Positions 10,450 to 22,221 of a stretch of DNA of 64,000 bases are shown here, one piece after another (positions within the stretch are counted from its first letter, which is position 1; every line of letters begins with the position of its first letter). The stretch is from assembly GCA_903813345.2 (NCBI GenBank), contig CAIIXF020000012.1:5063318-5127317 (forward strand), in the 5' to 3' direction. The notes under the pieces were generated by a model. It was given only the letters and a program-made list of their open reading frames with translations, was not told where the DNA came from and searched no databases. The translations under genes and the position numbers were made by a program. Source of the stretch: Owenia fusiformis. Lineage: Eukaryota; Annelida; Polychaeta; Sabellida; Oweniidae.

Positions 10450-13400
10450 CATGTTGTCTGCCGCGATGGTGTCTGTGATCCACTTATAAGTACTTGGTGT
10501 CACCCTGGCGTATACACCAGGTACGTCTTTAGTTCCACATCTCGTTGGGCCGTGACTCGTGAGACCCGCTAGCATCCACCTTGAGCCAACCCTACACATG
10601 TAAGCTCCACCAGAATCACCCTATAAACAGTGTATACGTATTCGATTCTATCTTAATCATTGATGGTTTATATAAGCCACTTCATACATTACAAATAAAA
10701 ATACAACATCTGGCAAAGTTACCAAAATAAACAAGATTTTATCACAAAATTGTTTGAACCAGTGAAATTAAATGTTAACCCAAACAAGCTTGGCTCCACT
10801 ATGGATTATGGATCGGTTTCACTTTGACTATCGAAAGAACGATAATTAACTAGACTAAACTAAACTAATCTTACTTTAACTAAACATAACTATAGTAAAA
10901 ATTACACCGCATGTGTCTTTCTGAGTACCACCAGCGCAAAATCCTGACTCATGAAGGAATGGGCTCCGCTGCTTAAGGGACTTGCATACTTTATTGGGAA
11001 TGATCGGCAGGGCCACTTGTAGTAAAGCATCGCTTTTATTCCCTGTTTCGTCCACTGAAACAAATGCACATACCCAGGCATGAATCCTTTTGGAAATCTG
11101 AAAACTACACAACACACTGTTGAAAAACTTTTCGTTTTGACAATGACTCATATACATGTAGCAAGGTCCAAACATACCTAGCGAAAGGCACAGCTATATG
11201 GGTTTATTAGAAAAAGACTTACGTCCCCATCCAATGGCTGTACAGTTCATATCCTTTGAAGATTGCAATTCCCACGCCGTTTCCTCATCTCGAGCATCAT
11301 CAATTATTTCAGAAAAGTAGTTGACTGAAGGTACACATACTGGTATGATATTCCTGGTAAATGCTACCGGTTTCTCTAATTTAAATAACGAAAAGTCGTA
11401 TCTATAGTTTCTTGGTACATACTCGGGATGAAGAACAATTTTTGAAACGTCTGTCGTGATTTCGCCTTGTTCTAATTTAGACAGCTTGTGTTTTCCCAGT
11501 TTGATTTGCCACTTTGGGATATCGGTGAAATTGTGAATACCAATAAACCTTTGGAATGCAGAAAATTGTTGTGTATGTATGTGTGTAGTTGCATAGTGTG
11601 TATGCAACTGCAAATATCACATATAATCGACTCAATTGCCTTTTATTTGGTTTCCTACGGGTCTTCTTCAGATTGTCAATATTACTACTTCGGTGATTTT
11701 CAGAATGTTTATTATTGTAAAACAGTTCTTTTTCCTTGTCAATTCCAGGACGACCTGCTTAAGTTCTTGATTTAATCCTGATGATTAAACTCTTTATTTC
11801 AAAATGAAAAATGTCAAGTTTAACCATTGGTATACATGAAACTGACGGTACATAAAGGACAACTCACCTATTTCCATTAAACTTTGGGCTGACAACGCAA
11901 TGAGCGGCAGAAAGAACCCACTGTGGATGTATAAGTGAACCTCCACACAACTGGCTAAAATTCCAGAACAATGCTGCTGCCCATGGCCAACTATGACTGT
12001 TTGCTTCAACGCCTTTGACAATCCTACCACTTGTAGTAGGTTTAATAGAAGGTAGACCACACATAGGGAACACTGGTTCTATAATATAACGTCACAAGGT
12101 GCTGTAAATATAAACCTACTCGTTCATTGCCAACCGAGTCCATGGATATATTTTAACTACCCTTGATGTCAATCTGCTCCTTTACCAGGTACTCACGTAC
12201 TGGCTCGGGTTTTGGCGATTCCCCAGAGGCCCTCGGGTCGTCAGAGACAGAACGTATGGATAATAACGTATACTAGTATTATCCCTCAAAGTTATAATTT
12301 ATCCTTGTAATACATGAATATATTTAGCGAAAAAATAGATGCAACTGCTTCCATTTTGACTGCATATATTACCTTTGTTTCTTTCACACTTACCCATGCA
12401 TGATATTTTATAATTGCAGGAGTAGTCACTTGTAATAAGTTTATATAACGTATCACTTGGCTCATGTTGTACTAAAGGATTATTTGGCATCACTGATATC
12501 CAGTCGCTGTTGATATCTTCACAAGTTCTTGCTACAAATGTATTATAAAGTACGGTAATTTATGTTGCAAGATTATTTTCCCCACAAAAACGAATAGGAA
12601 TCTATAGTGCCTACTATACGTGCCAGAGGTCCCATAAGGTCACATTAATATCGTCGGTCCACCATTCGTCTTGAGAACACAAGTACATGACGTATAAGCT
12701 GAAAGACCTCACGATCTTTGAAAAAAGCATTGTTCCACAATTTTACACAAAACCATGTGTGACCATAAGACCCAAAATCACTAGGCTTACGTCAAAGGCT
12801 AAGACAAAAAGAGAATATTTTGTCAAAAGTGGCAAAACGAGATTAATTGTTATTTAACATTAATTGGTCGTAGTTAACTTACGAACACACCGAGGTACAT
12901 CACTGCTCCAATTCTGACTCTCTAAACATGTCATTTTATCATTCCCCTCCAGTTTATAGCATTCATTGCACATGAACGTTACGTTCTCTCCTATCCTAAG
13001 GGGTCCACCACTGCTTGTGATAAACACATTTCCATTGGTAATTTCTTTGGGTGGGTCTTCACAGGTTGCATTCACTAAAATCGTTTATCATGTATTATAC
13101 ATACAGCTATCTGAAATTGCATATTTGAATAGCTTGACACGGAAACATGGAGGAATCGTTACCACTGGTAGATTGTTACACGGCAGTTAAAGATAATTTT
13201 ACCTTTCGAGAACGTTATTCAATATGTATGAACTGTTAATTTTTGGACATTTTTCTATTCTTGATTAAATTTTAGTAGACATCGTAAATGGTGCAGAAGG
13301 CATCGTAAAAAGTCATTTTAAAAGAGTGCTTAACTCTCAGTTAAAAAGGACATAGAAATTTTCACACATTGATGGTGTGGCTTACACATGCATATAGGCG

Positions 13401-16400
13401 TCACCCTAGGGTTCCATCCATCAGTCTCACAGTGTATCTCTTTTGATCGTCTGTTCTCTCCTTTTATCACATACCCCCTATTACACTGTATAGTGACCGA
13501 TGATCCGCATGCGACTGTCTCTTTATTTGGAAATATTGACCCATGTTGAAGAGATCTGATTCCATTGCAAGTGCGAACTGAAAGTAAGATAACAGTAAGT
13601 CGTTATAGTCTTGAATGTATAAACCATCTGACCCCCCCCCCCCCCCTTATGGGAGTTGGATAGGTAGGTAAGTGCATATGCTCGATTCAATACCTCTTAT
13701 CTTCGGATTTATTCAAAATTGATTAATACGCAAAGCACGGGCAACAATGTGCGTAGCTCTAACATAAGCCCAAAAGTTTACGATGCTAAATACTGGCCAG
13801 CCAGTTATAAAATTAAGAGAAATAATAGAATGGTGGTTTATCACTTATTTGGGCGTGGATGGTTATACTGCGATCAGATCTAGATTTGTCGATAATCTAG
13901 TGCATATACATGTGCAACTAGGAGGGTGCAACGGGGACCACACCCCTGTATTCTGACAGGTTCGAATGTCGGCTCCAATGAGTTGATAACATTCATCACA
14001 CTCGTACCTTAATTTTGCCCAATTAGAATATCTACCAGATTCGACAGTGCCGTTCACTGTACCATGTTCCAGAAGTGTCTCTGAAGACTTACAACCAGAT
14101 TCTAAAAATGAAAGTATAGATAACATGTATTTATAACGCTGTGTACTACGTCATCATTTGTTGCGTAGTTCTATACGTCCATAAAATATAGCAATTGATT
14201 ATCAAACATCATGTATGCTTGGGACAATTCTTATTACGTTTAGACATAATCATAATAGTACTGCAAGTCGGAAATCACAGGGTCACTTTACTTCGTCATA
14301 TCACTGTCCAAAGACAATAAACGATGAATCGAACCTAAAAAAAGATTTTTTATTAAAATTACCCCTCCCCGCATCCTAAATAACGTTGTAATAATAAGAT
14401 TATGTCTATGTATTTTCCAATTTACAATTACCGGGTGAAGATTATTAATCATAATAGGGCCATAAGTACGAAGCCACATTTTACCCCCAAACAATTTTTT
14501 CAGAAAAACAATATGATTGTCTTGAAATCAATAAAGTTTTATACCTGTACAAACTGGAATTTGTTGAGTCCATCCACCAGTCCTGTTACACAGCATGTAA
14601 TATATATCCTCAAGAATAGCGTAGCCGGACTGACAGCCAAAGATAATTCGATCGTAGAATATATTCCCGGAAAGTTGTCCACGAAGGACAACTAACTTGC
14701 TGTTTGTGTCCAGAGTAACGGTAGGACACGAAACATCAATTTCTGCAAAAAAAACGAACAACAGAAAAATTGCAAACATATTCTGGAGAGACACCATCGG
14801 CCATTCCAAATTGATTGTTATTATCTGAATTAAAAATTTTCTTGATTTCTTCAGTGATACTTAAAACCTCCTAAGGTATTGTTGCATGAGGCTACAGTTG
14901 TATTTTTCCCTTGAACCCTAAAAACACTTTTGGACTAGGTAATTAAAGTTGCTAAGTAAGAGTACACGTTTGTCTATTAGCTTTGTCCTGTAAAACACGT
15001 AATACAAATATTAATTGAAATGTTAAAAATTGAACTGATGGAAATTCTATCGTTTTGGCTTTCCGTCATCAACATTTGTTTGAGACTTTCCACCTCAAAG
15101 TAACTTCAATAAAATTGAGAATTCTTTAATTGATATGTCGGGTTAGGGAAATCACCTACCTACCAATAGAAGTACGAGAATTCTTTTCAACCCTTGTTCT
15201 AGGAATTATGTTGAAATGTTACCGAGCATATTTAATTAAACACTTTATAATTTATACCAAAGCACTTGAACATAGCTGTGTCCCAATTTCCATCTGGCAG
15301 GCATTCAAGTACTCGCTTCCCTTGTTTCAAATATGGCTTCCTGCATGAACCAACGATTCGATCTCCCACTTTGTTTCCGGTAAGGCGTCCAGCGCCAACC
15401 AAATATCCATATTTTGGTAGGACAAGGTCAGGGCAATCCCCTGTATCTGACACTACAACGAAAGTAATGTTAAACTCCATCACTATATTTCTGTTATCCT
15501 ATATATCTTTTACATTCATCTTATCCCTTTTGGGCACTTGTGCTTACATATATACATCGTATTTCACTAAAAACAGACAGTACGTACATCTACACACGGG
15601 CATGGTGATGTCCCATACTAATCCATCTGTATCATCCCCAGGAAGGTCATAAGTGTATCGGTTAATACATGTCAATGTATGAGTTCCATCGAGTGTATAC
15701 CCCGGGTCACACGCAAACGTTACTGTATCACCAATTGTATTGTTTGACACTTTCCCATTTGTTATGAATCCATTATCGGGGACACTTAACATTGGACACT
15801 GCGTAGAACTCGTTTCTAGAACAAAAGTTATGCGGTACCTATCTTGTCGACGATGTTTATTGTTGAATCTCTTACATGGACTGAATAACAAAAGCAGACA
15901 GTTATTACAGTCGATGACATTATTTTGTCGTTAGACGTTCCATCTAACGAGAGTCCGCAGCACAGCTTAAAATGGGCAATGATTCTGAGAGGTTAATCTT
16001 TGAGTATGCATAACAAAATAATAGGGAGTCTATATTCAGAAGGCATTGTTTCTAACAAAAAGTTAATTAGCTTCAACTGGATAACCATCTAGCTTATGGA
16101 ATATCCATTCAATAAGGACATCTACGATATATAAGCATTGTGTTTTTTTTTGCTGAACGTTGATATTCTTACTTATACATATAGGCGTTGTTTGTGTCCA
16201 TACAGATTCGAACATACACGTGATCCTAGGATGACCCATCAGGACAAAACCAGGCTCGCATGCGAATGAAACTTTGTCCTCATAAACGTTATTACTTGGT
16301 TTGCCCATCAGAACTTGTAAGCCCGGGGTATCACCTGGGAAAATATCAGGGCATTTGCCACCGGCTGAAAATAATATATTTTATATGTTTTGAAATACAG

Positions 16401-19400
16401 CTTTTCATTTCCAAATACTTGTCTTTATGACCGAAAATCATTTCGAGACATTATTTGAAATAATGTTGTTTAGCTTCAATTCGTAGACTGATAATTAGAT
16501 ACAACTCCGTATTAATTGTTGAGTCCAGCAAACTGTTAATGCACTACTTTTTTATTCGTATATGATGAACTAATATGATTATGTCATTGAAGTATATCCA
16601 GATGTTAGTTTATAAATAACAACACCTTTGCATTCTACAAGTGGATCACTCCATCGACCACCTTTTAGACACCTGATTTTCTTTCTGCCAATAGCTTTGT
16701 AGCTTTCCTTACATTCGAAGACAGTGTAATCCCCCACATTATTGTCTGCTAGACGACCTGTTAACACCCTGGCGTTTTTTGGAACAGCGAGGTCGGCACA
16801 TCTGTTATTGATTTCTACAGAGTAACGTATATTACAGTGTGACATTATCTTTAAGATTGACAAATGAAGTAATACTAGATTAGGATGAATATAACGTTTA
16901 AGGTTCTTAGCGATATTAGTTTTTATTTGATTTAAGTAAATATTAATCTCCAATTGATTTAAAAAGTAAAACTGAAGGTATGATTGGATTGTTTTCATAA
17001 AAAATCTCAAATATACATGTATATATCGTAAAATCACTGAGGTGGGTGGGCGTGGTGTTTTCCTGGGTCATATTTAGTTTAATTCGGATTTATTGCCCAC
17101 ATTAATGTATGATATATATATAAAAAATATGTATTTAATCGAATAAAACAAAGAAGTAAAGCTCCTAAAAATATCCTTTGAATAATAGGAACATTACAAA
17201 AAATAACGAAGTAACGAAATATATTTATTTTTACTCACTTGTGCATTTTAGCCGTTTCCCTTTCCATTTTCCTGTTGACTTACAGACCATCTTAGTAATT
17301 TTGGATGGCTCGTACCCGTCAGCACATTTCAGCTTGATTACTGCGCCACAATGTGTGCTATCACTTGAAGCAATTATATTCGCTGCTAACTGTAGTGGTC
17401 CACATGAAGTAGCTTTAATTGATAACATTTTGTTTCCTTTATATTACTTGTCAGTTGTCCACACAAAATTTAATTGATGGTGCTATGTTTTATCTATTCA
17501 GTTACCGGTGGCTCACAGCAGTTTTAAATTTCAATTTAAAAAAACACAATTTCAAAATTGCCGCCATTTTCATGAAAAAACGTTTTCTTTGATAAATCAA
17601 ATACAAGTGGACGGATTTGGTTCAAATTTTATTTGCTGATTCTTGTGATAAGAGAGCTCTGCTCAAGAAGAAATTTCCAAGATGGCGTCTCTTTCTTAGA
17701 ATGTTATATTTGATAACTTAAAAACTAGTGGACGGATTTTGCTGATGCTAAAGATGAGGGAGCTCCGATCCGCTAAGGATTTTTTCCAAGATTCCAAGAT
17801 GGTTGCTTTTTCTCAGAATGATACCTTTGATAACAAAAAAAACAGTGAACGGATATGGTTCAAATTGTGTATGCTGATACGTATACCCAGGGACAAAGGA
17901 GCTCTGTTTAAGAGGAAATTTTAAGATCGACACTATTTATCAAAATATGTTTTGTTCAGTGGTATTTGCTTCTCCGTGGAGTTGCTACAATACTAGTTGA
18001 TGATGACATTTACTTATCTTCTATCGTTTTATATGGGAATACAACTGCATTGTGCTAAGGCTGTATTATTGACATACACTTGTCCTTTAACCGATTATAA
18101 ATATTGTGATATTAATGGACTTTTATATATTGATATTAAAAGCAACGGCTTATAAAACAAACGCTGTTTAAATAAGTTCAGAGTTAGAAAAATACAGTAG
18201 AAAATTGTCATTGCTTACTGATACAGCTACTGTTCATTGCGGCCCATTCTCCACCAACGCATTTTATCTTCTCAGGCCCGACCCGTTTAGCGCAGCTGGA
18301 ACATTTTATGGTCAGTAAAGAACATCCGCCCTTCTTGGAACATTTCGGTTTAATGGCCCCGTTTTCAATTTTAGTGGTCGATGGACGTGAACAGAGCTTT
18401 GAAAACAATAATTAAATAACAGGTCTTATATATTAATATTTTGGGCAACTATTTTTCGGAAAAATGCTAAAAACGGAATAAAATTAACTAAATTACTAAA
18501 TCATTACTATTAGGAACGCCTACCTTGTAGTTTGATGAGCAAATATAAATTACTAAATATATAATCAGGTAGAGATTAAAAGGTGGATTGGATCGAATGG
18601 ATTGGATTCATGTAAAAGGTGGATTGGATCGGGAATCTTGAAAATGTCGAATTTCTTATAAAAATAATTCTGTTGATCTCCCTCTTAACAATTTCCCTCT
18701 ACAGTATTACAGGTCCCTTTTGAGAAATCAGAACAAAGCAATGACAAATACATACTCCAATTAGTTCATGGACACTCTTAAGTATTTAACTGCTTTCCTT
18801 GTAAATCAACTTTTGTAAGACATAGATCTTTAGAAAAAGAAAACCTGTCATTCAAATTGATGTGTGAATGTTCACAAGCATTTCTGGCACGTTCAGTTTG
18901 GATTGAAAACGGATGATATGGATCTTCAAACCAGTCTGCCTTATGATTAATGAAATGTCTCAAATTACACTTGGAATGAATAAGATCGTATATCAGAAAG
19001 CGGGTACCAGGTCATCCTTCTAGCCCACCCAAGCAAAATAATATTACATCTATTATTTGACATTGTGCAAGTGAAGAGAGCACCAATATCTTCCTAGAGG
19101 GAGATCAATAGAATTTTTTTAAAGGAAAATCCATATTTTGAAGATATCCAATCCAATCCACCTTTTACATGAATCCAATCCACTCGATCCAATCCACCTT
19201 TTAATCTTTACCTATAATCATTGTTAAAGCTATATGATATACAAATAAACAATCCTATGAATGTACAACTGATCAGAATAAAATGATTTGGAGCAAATGT
19301 GGTCGATGACTAATTACAACAAAATTAAATTCATCTGGGTCAAAAAGATCTAGATGGCATCACATTACCATTGACCTGTTTAGATATAGATTCATATATA

Positions 19401-19523
19401 ACACGATACCCTGACGCACTATTCATATAAAAATATACTATATCCTACCTGACAGAGTACAAATTCGAGTCCTACAACGATCGCAAAACCTAAAGCAGTA
19501 TAGGACATCTTTGCGAGAGACAT
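10447..19523 (-). CDS. Secreted mosaic serine protease: signal peptide, 10 complete CCP/sushi modules plus one truncated, trypsin domain
   Basis: I assembled sixteen coding exons by hand, each with AG/GT borders and matching phase: 19449-19523, 18219-18396, 17239-17412, 16626-16814, 16173-16364, 15588-15815, 15258-15452, 14545-14742, 13910-14101, 13386-13577, 12883-13074, 12394-12531, 11868-12078, 11223-11548, 10906-11054, 10447-10620. They total 3003 nt, giving 1000 residues plus stop. Exon 1 is a signal peptide. Exons 2-11 each encode one phase 1-1 CCP module with Cys..Cys..Cys..Trp..Cys. Exon 12 is a shortened CCP. The protease starts at the activation site R733|IVKG. His774 (AAHC), Asp836 (YDFSL) and Ser946 (GDSGG) form the triad, and D940 at the pocket base predicts cleavage after Arg/Lys. 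CCP modules usually bind complement or microbial surfaces, so an extracellular complement- or coagulation-like role is inferred. It lacks CUB and EGF modules, so it is not a MASP, C1r or C1s. It lies head to head with the IFI44-like gene. Confidence 0.9.
17520..17950. repeat. Intronic copy of the AAATGGC..CCATTTTT repeat family
   Basis: Three to four diverged units carry GGACGGATTTGGTTCAAAT, TGCTGAT, GGGA(C/T)AA..GGAGCTC and AAATTTCCAAGATGG. They lie in the intron between the first two CCP exons of the protease gene. The family is the same as that at 9360-10290, just beyond the other end of that gene. Confidence 0.65.
18567..19213. mobile_element. 647-bp terminal-inverted-repeat element in intron 1 of the protease gene, 6-bp target duplication
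   Basis: Both ends carry AGGTARAGATTAAAAGGTGG followed by two GGTGGATTGGATCG-type blocks in opposite orientations, so the inverted arms are at least 65 bp. The element is bounded by ATAATC on both sides (18561-18566 and 19214-19219), a perfect 6-bp duplication. A second inverse pair (GATCTCCCTCTTAAC and its counterpart near 19093) extends the arms. Inside is a 61-codon minus-strand open frame (18778-18963) with no family I recognise. No transposase is visible, so the element is non-autonomous. Confidence 0.75.
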
Positions 19524-22221
19524 ACCGGCTGTGTTGCATTAATCCAGTCACTATTTAAGTTAGATGAATATATTATTAATATGGAATGTGATCCATCGTA
19601 TTTACATTGTTGTGGTCTGAGCTACAGCATACGTGCTATAGTAGATAGTTACTTTTTTATTCCTTTTTATTCATAAGAAAAAACATTTTAAATCAATTAT
19701 AGTAACATTGACATTATATTGTTATACTGCATTATAAAAATCAAATACTTTAGAATTTTCTTTGTATCATGTTTTAAGCATCCAACTACACTGGTTGGGT
19801 TTAGTTGCAATCCAATGGGAGCCAGGACTCGTATAGATGGCAGTTAACTACTAGGTTTTCTTAAACATGTTCTTCAGGTTGGCTAATCAAATCACAAAAT
19901 ATTTTTTTCTTCTTTCCACAACCTTTATTTTACTATAACCAGGACGTTTCGAATCCTGTCTGGATCCTTTTTCAACTGTATAAAAACTGAACTGAAGCGC
20001 TACAAAACAATTAAATAAAAACAATATTACGTCATATTAATTCACCATTTTGTAACTACTAGGTTGTTCTTCACATGTGGCCCATTGGTTTGTGTGTAAA
20101 TATTGCTGTTTTAAAACTTCAAATTCACAATACATATCAAATTAATATCATATTTTCCTTCATTAATATTTACAAACATATTTTAAAATTCATTTATACA
20201 TGTTATACATGTTTTTACATGTTAAAGTATGCTATTAAACCCACTGATTTTTTGTGCCATCTATTGACAGTCCTGAAGGCCATTGTTCTCCGCCTGTCGG
20301 TCATTTTAAAAGCATTTACTCCTTGGTATAAGGATAACATTTCACTACATAATAATTATATCATGTGAAAAACGACTGCTTCCCAAACATTAAAAATGCA
20401 ATAACGTAAAAAATGATGTATCTCATGTTTACTCAAACTTCAAATATGTCCCTTATGTTTGCATTATCAATCGCTAAGTATTCACGAATCGCGTACTAAT
20501 TTGAGAGAATTTTTTTCAAGAACCACGCCTAACCATCGACAACGAACAGTGACAAAAATATACTGTCGTGCACTTTAGATGTACGGTGTCACTATTCTAA
20601 CTGATATGAAGCAAAAACGATGATGTGGGTATTGTGTAGGTTTTAAAAATTATTCTGAGGAATACTAAGGGATTTTATGTTTAATTTTTGTTATTATCAC
20701 AATACTAATGCCAAAATGCTCATTTTTTAAAGTAAGTTTCCATGCGTTATACAAAAAATAATCGAGAATAAATTAATATCGGATGGAGGGGGATCGGATG
20801 GAGGGGGGATTGATATGTCTTTATTATGGAACAAATTCACATGAACCCGTGTATTTGAAAAAACTTAACTCAGTACCTCAGTTAGAAACTGGATATTATA
20901 TCTCTGGAGAATGAAAATGGGGAAATTTGGAGTCGTAAGAATAAATTCAAGTAGCATGTCTTATCATGTCTTATATACAAGTGATCCTCCCTCCATCCGA
21001 TCTCCCCTCCATCCGATATTAATTTATTTTGATCATTTTTTGTATAACGCATGGAAACTAACTTTTAAAAGTGAGCAATGTCATTAGTATTGTGATAATA
21101 ACGTCCCTTATATCTATTTATTACAGGTCGTGTAGACCATTGTTGACCGATTTATAGCAAAAACATTGCACGTTGGTGATGATGCGCCTTTCTTAATAGA
21201 TCTCATAATCTCATATCTTAGAAGGGTATCAGTTCAAAAAAATACTAGATGACCTGACATATTTTGCCATGCACTGCGCCTACTCATTTTGCAATTCAGT
21301 TGTATATTTCCTCTTGATAAAATAAATCTTCCAAATGTGTTGATTTTTCTTGCAGAAATCGCCTAATACCCCCCCCTCCCCCCCTCCATCCCATTTGTAC
21401 GATCACCGGGCGTGCCAATACCCAATTTCTCAATTTCACGAATTCAATGAATATGCCGTTGCTAGGTGGTTGCTAGGCAAGCTCATGGACAAACATTGTA
21501 TTGGTATAATGCCAAGTCGTGTATTTATCTATATAGTAGTTTTTTCTTCCTTAATCACTGATGGGTATGTGTTGTTTATTTTGAAATGTGAATCCTAAAG
21601 ACAAAAACAAGTTGAACTTGAATTTGTTGATTATTATTTCGCGCAAGATTGATTTCAATGGGATTTTACGATATCTGCTATCTTTGAAAGAGCATAAGTT
21701 TAGTTACAGAAATTTTACAGATACAGATTTTTGTTTTAATTGAAATATAATAAATAATTATTGTAGGAAGCGCAGCATATTTGCCACCAAATAATTATAT
21801 TTTGAAAGAAAATTGACAATTAAAATACAATACTTTTCTAAAGAGGTATCATGTTTCCAGTGTAATAAAATTTCCTGCTTACGTATTTGATTTTTAGAAT
21901 TTTCCAAATATCACTTAGTTTTATATGTTAAAAAACGTTGTGTTTACTTAGAGATATGGTAAACATCGAGTCTCCTACTGCATTTCAATAACATTATATC
22001 TCACCGTACGAGTCATTGTGACATTGTACCACTTCTCCGAAGTAGATTTCGTTTTCCTTAAACGGCATATATTCATTGCTTTTCTTCGAGGAATTGTAAC
22101 ACATGAATGTGATCTACAATTTAATATTTTCTGTTTCGTTTTATTAGATCGGAGATCCCTTTCCCATAGTTGAGTGTTGAAAGAGGGGTCTGATTTTGAT
22201 AATAATTTAGTATTTACTGCG
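19524..22221. promoter_or_regulatory. Divergent intergenic region between the two immune-type genes
   Basis: This 2.7-kb interval separates the start codons of the minus-strand protease and the plus-strand IFI44-like gene, and must hold both promoters. A TTAAATAG-like box sits about 30 bp upstream of the protease ATG. A good splice acceptor (TTTCGTTTTATTAG, ending 22147) precedes the IFI44-like start, so that gene has at least one upstream non-coding exon I cannot place. I found no convincing interferon-response or NF-kB site by eye. The transposon at 20690-21102 lies inside the interval. Confidence 0.5.
20690..21102. mobile_element. 413-bp MITE-like element with about 120-bp inverted repeats
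   Basis: The arms begin GTTATTATCACAATACTAAT and run inward through TTTCCATGCGTTATACAAAA to TATCGGATGGAGGGG. The inverse copy ends at 21102. The short centre has no coding capacity. The arms are highly similar, suggesting a fairly recent insertion. I could not identify a clean target duplication. Confidence 0.75.

Noticed and set aside
19551-19559. TATA box for the protease gene
   Set aside because: TTAAATAG lies only about 30 bp before the ATG, leaving almost no 5' UTR; kept only as a remark.
22174-22221. Start of the IFI44-like protein at GTG 22174
   Set aside because: Animal genes start at ATG; the first in-frame ATG is 22222, and an in-frame TGA precedes the GTG.
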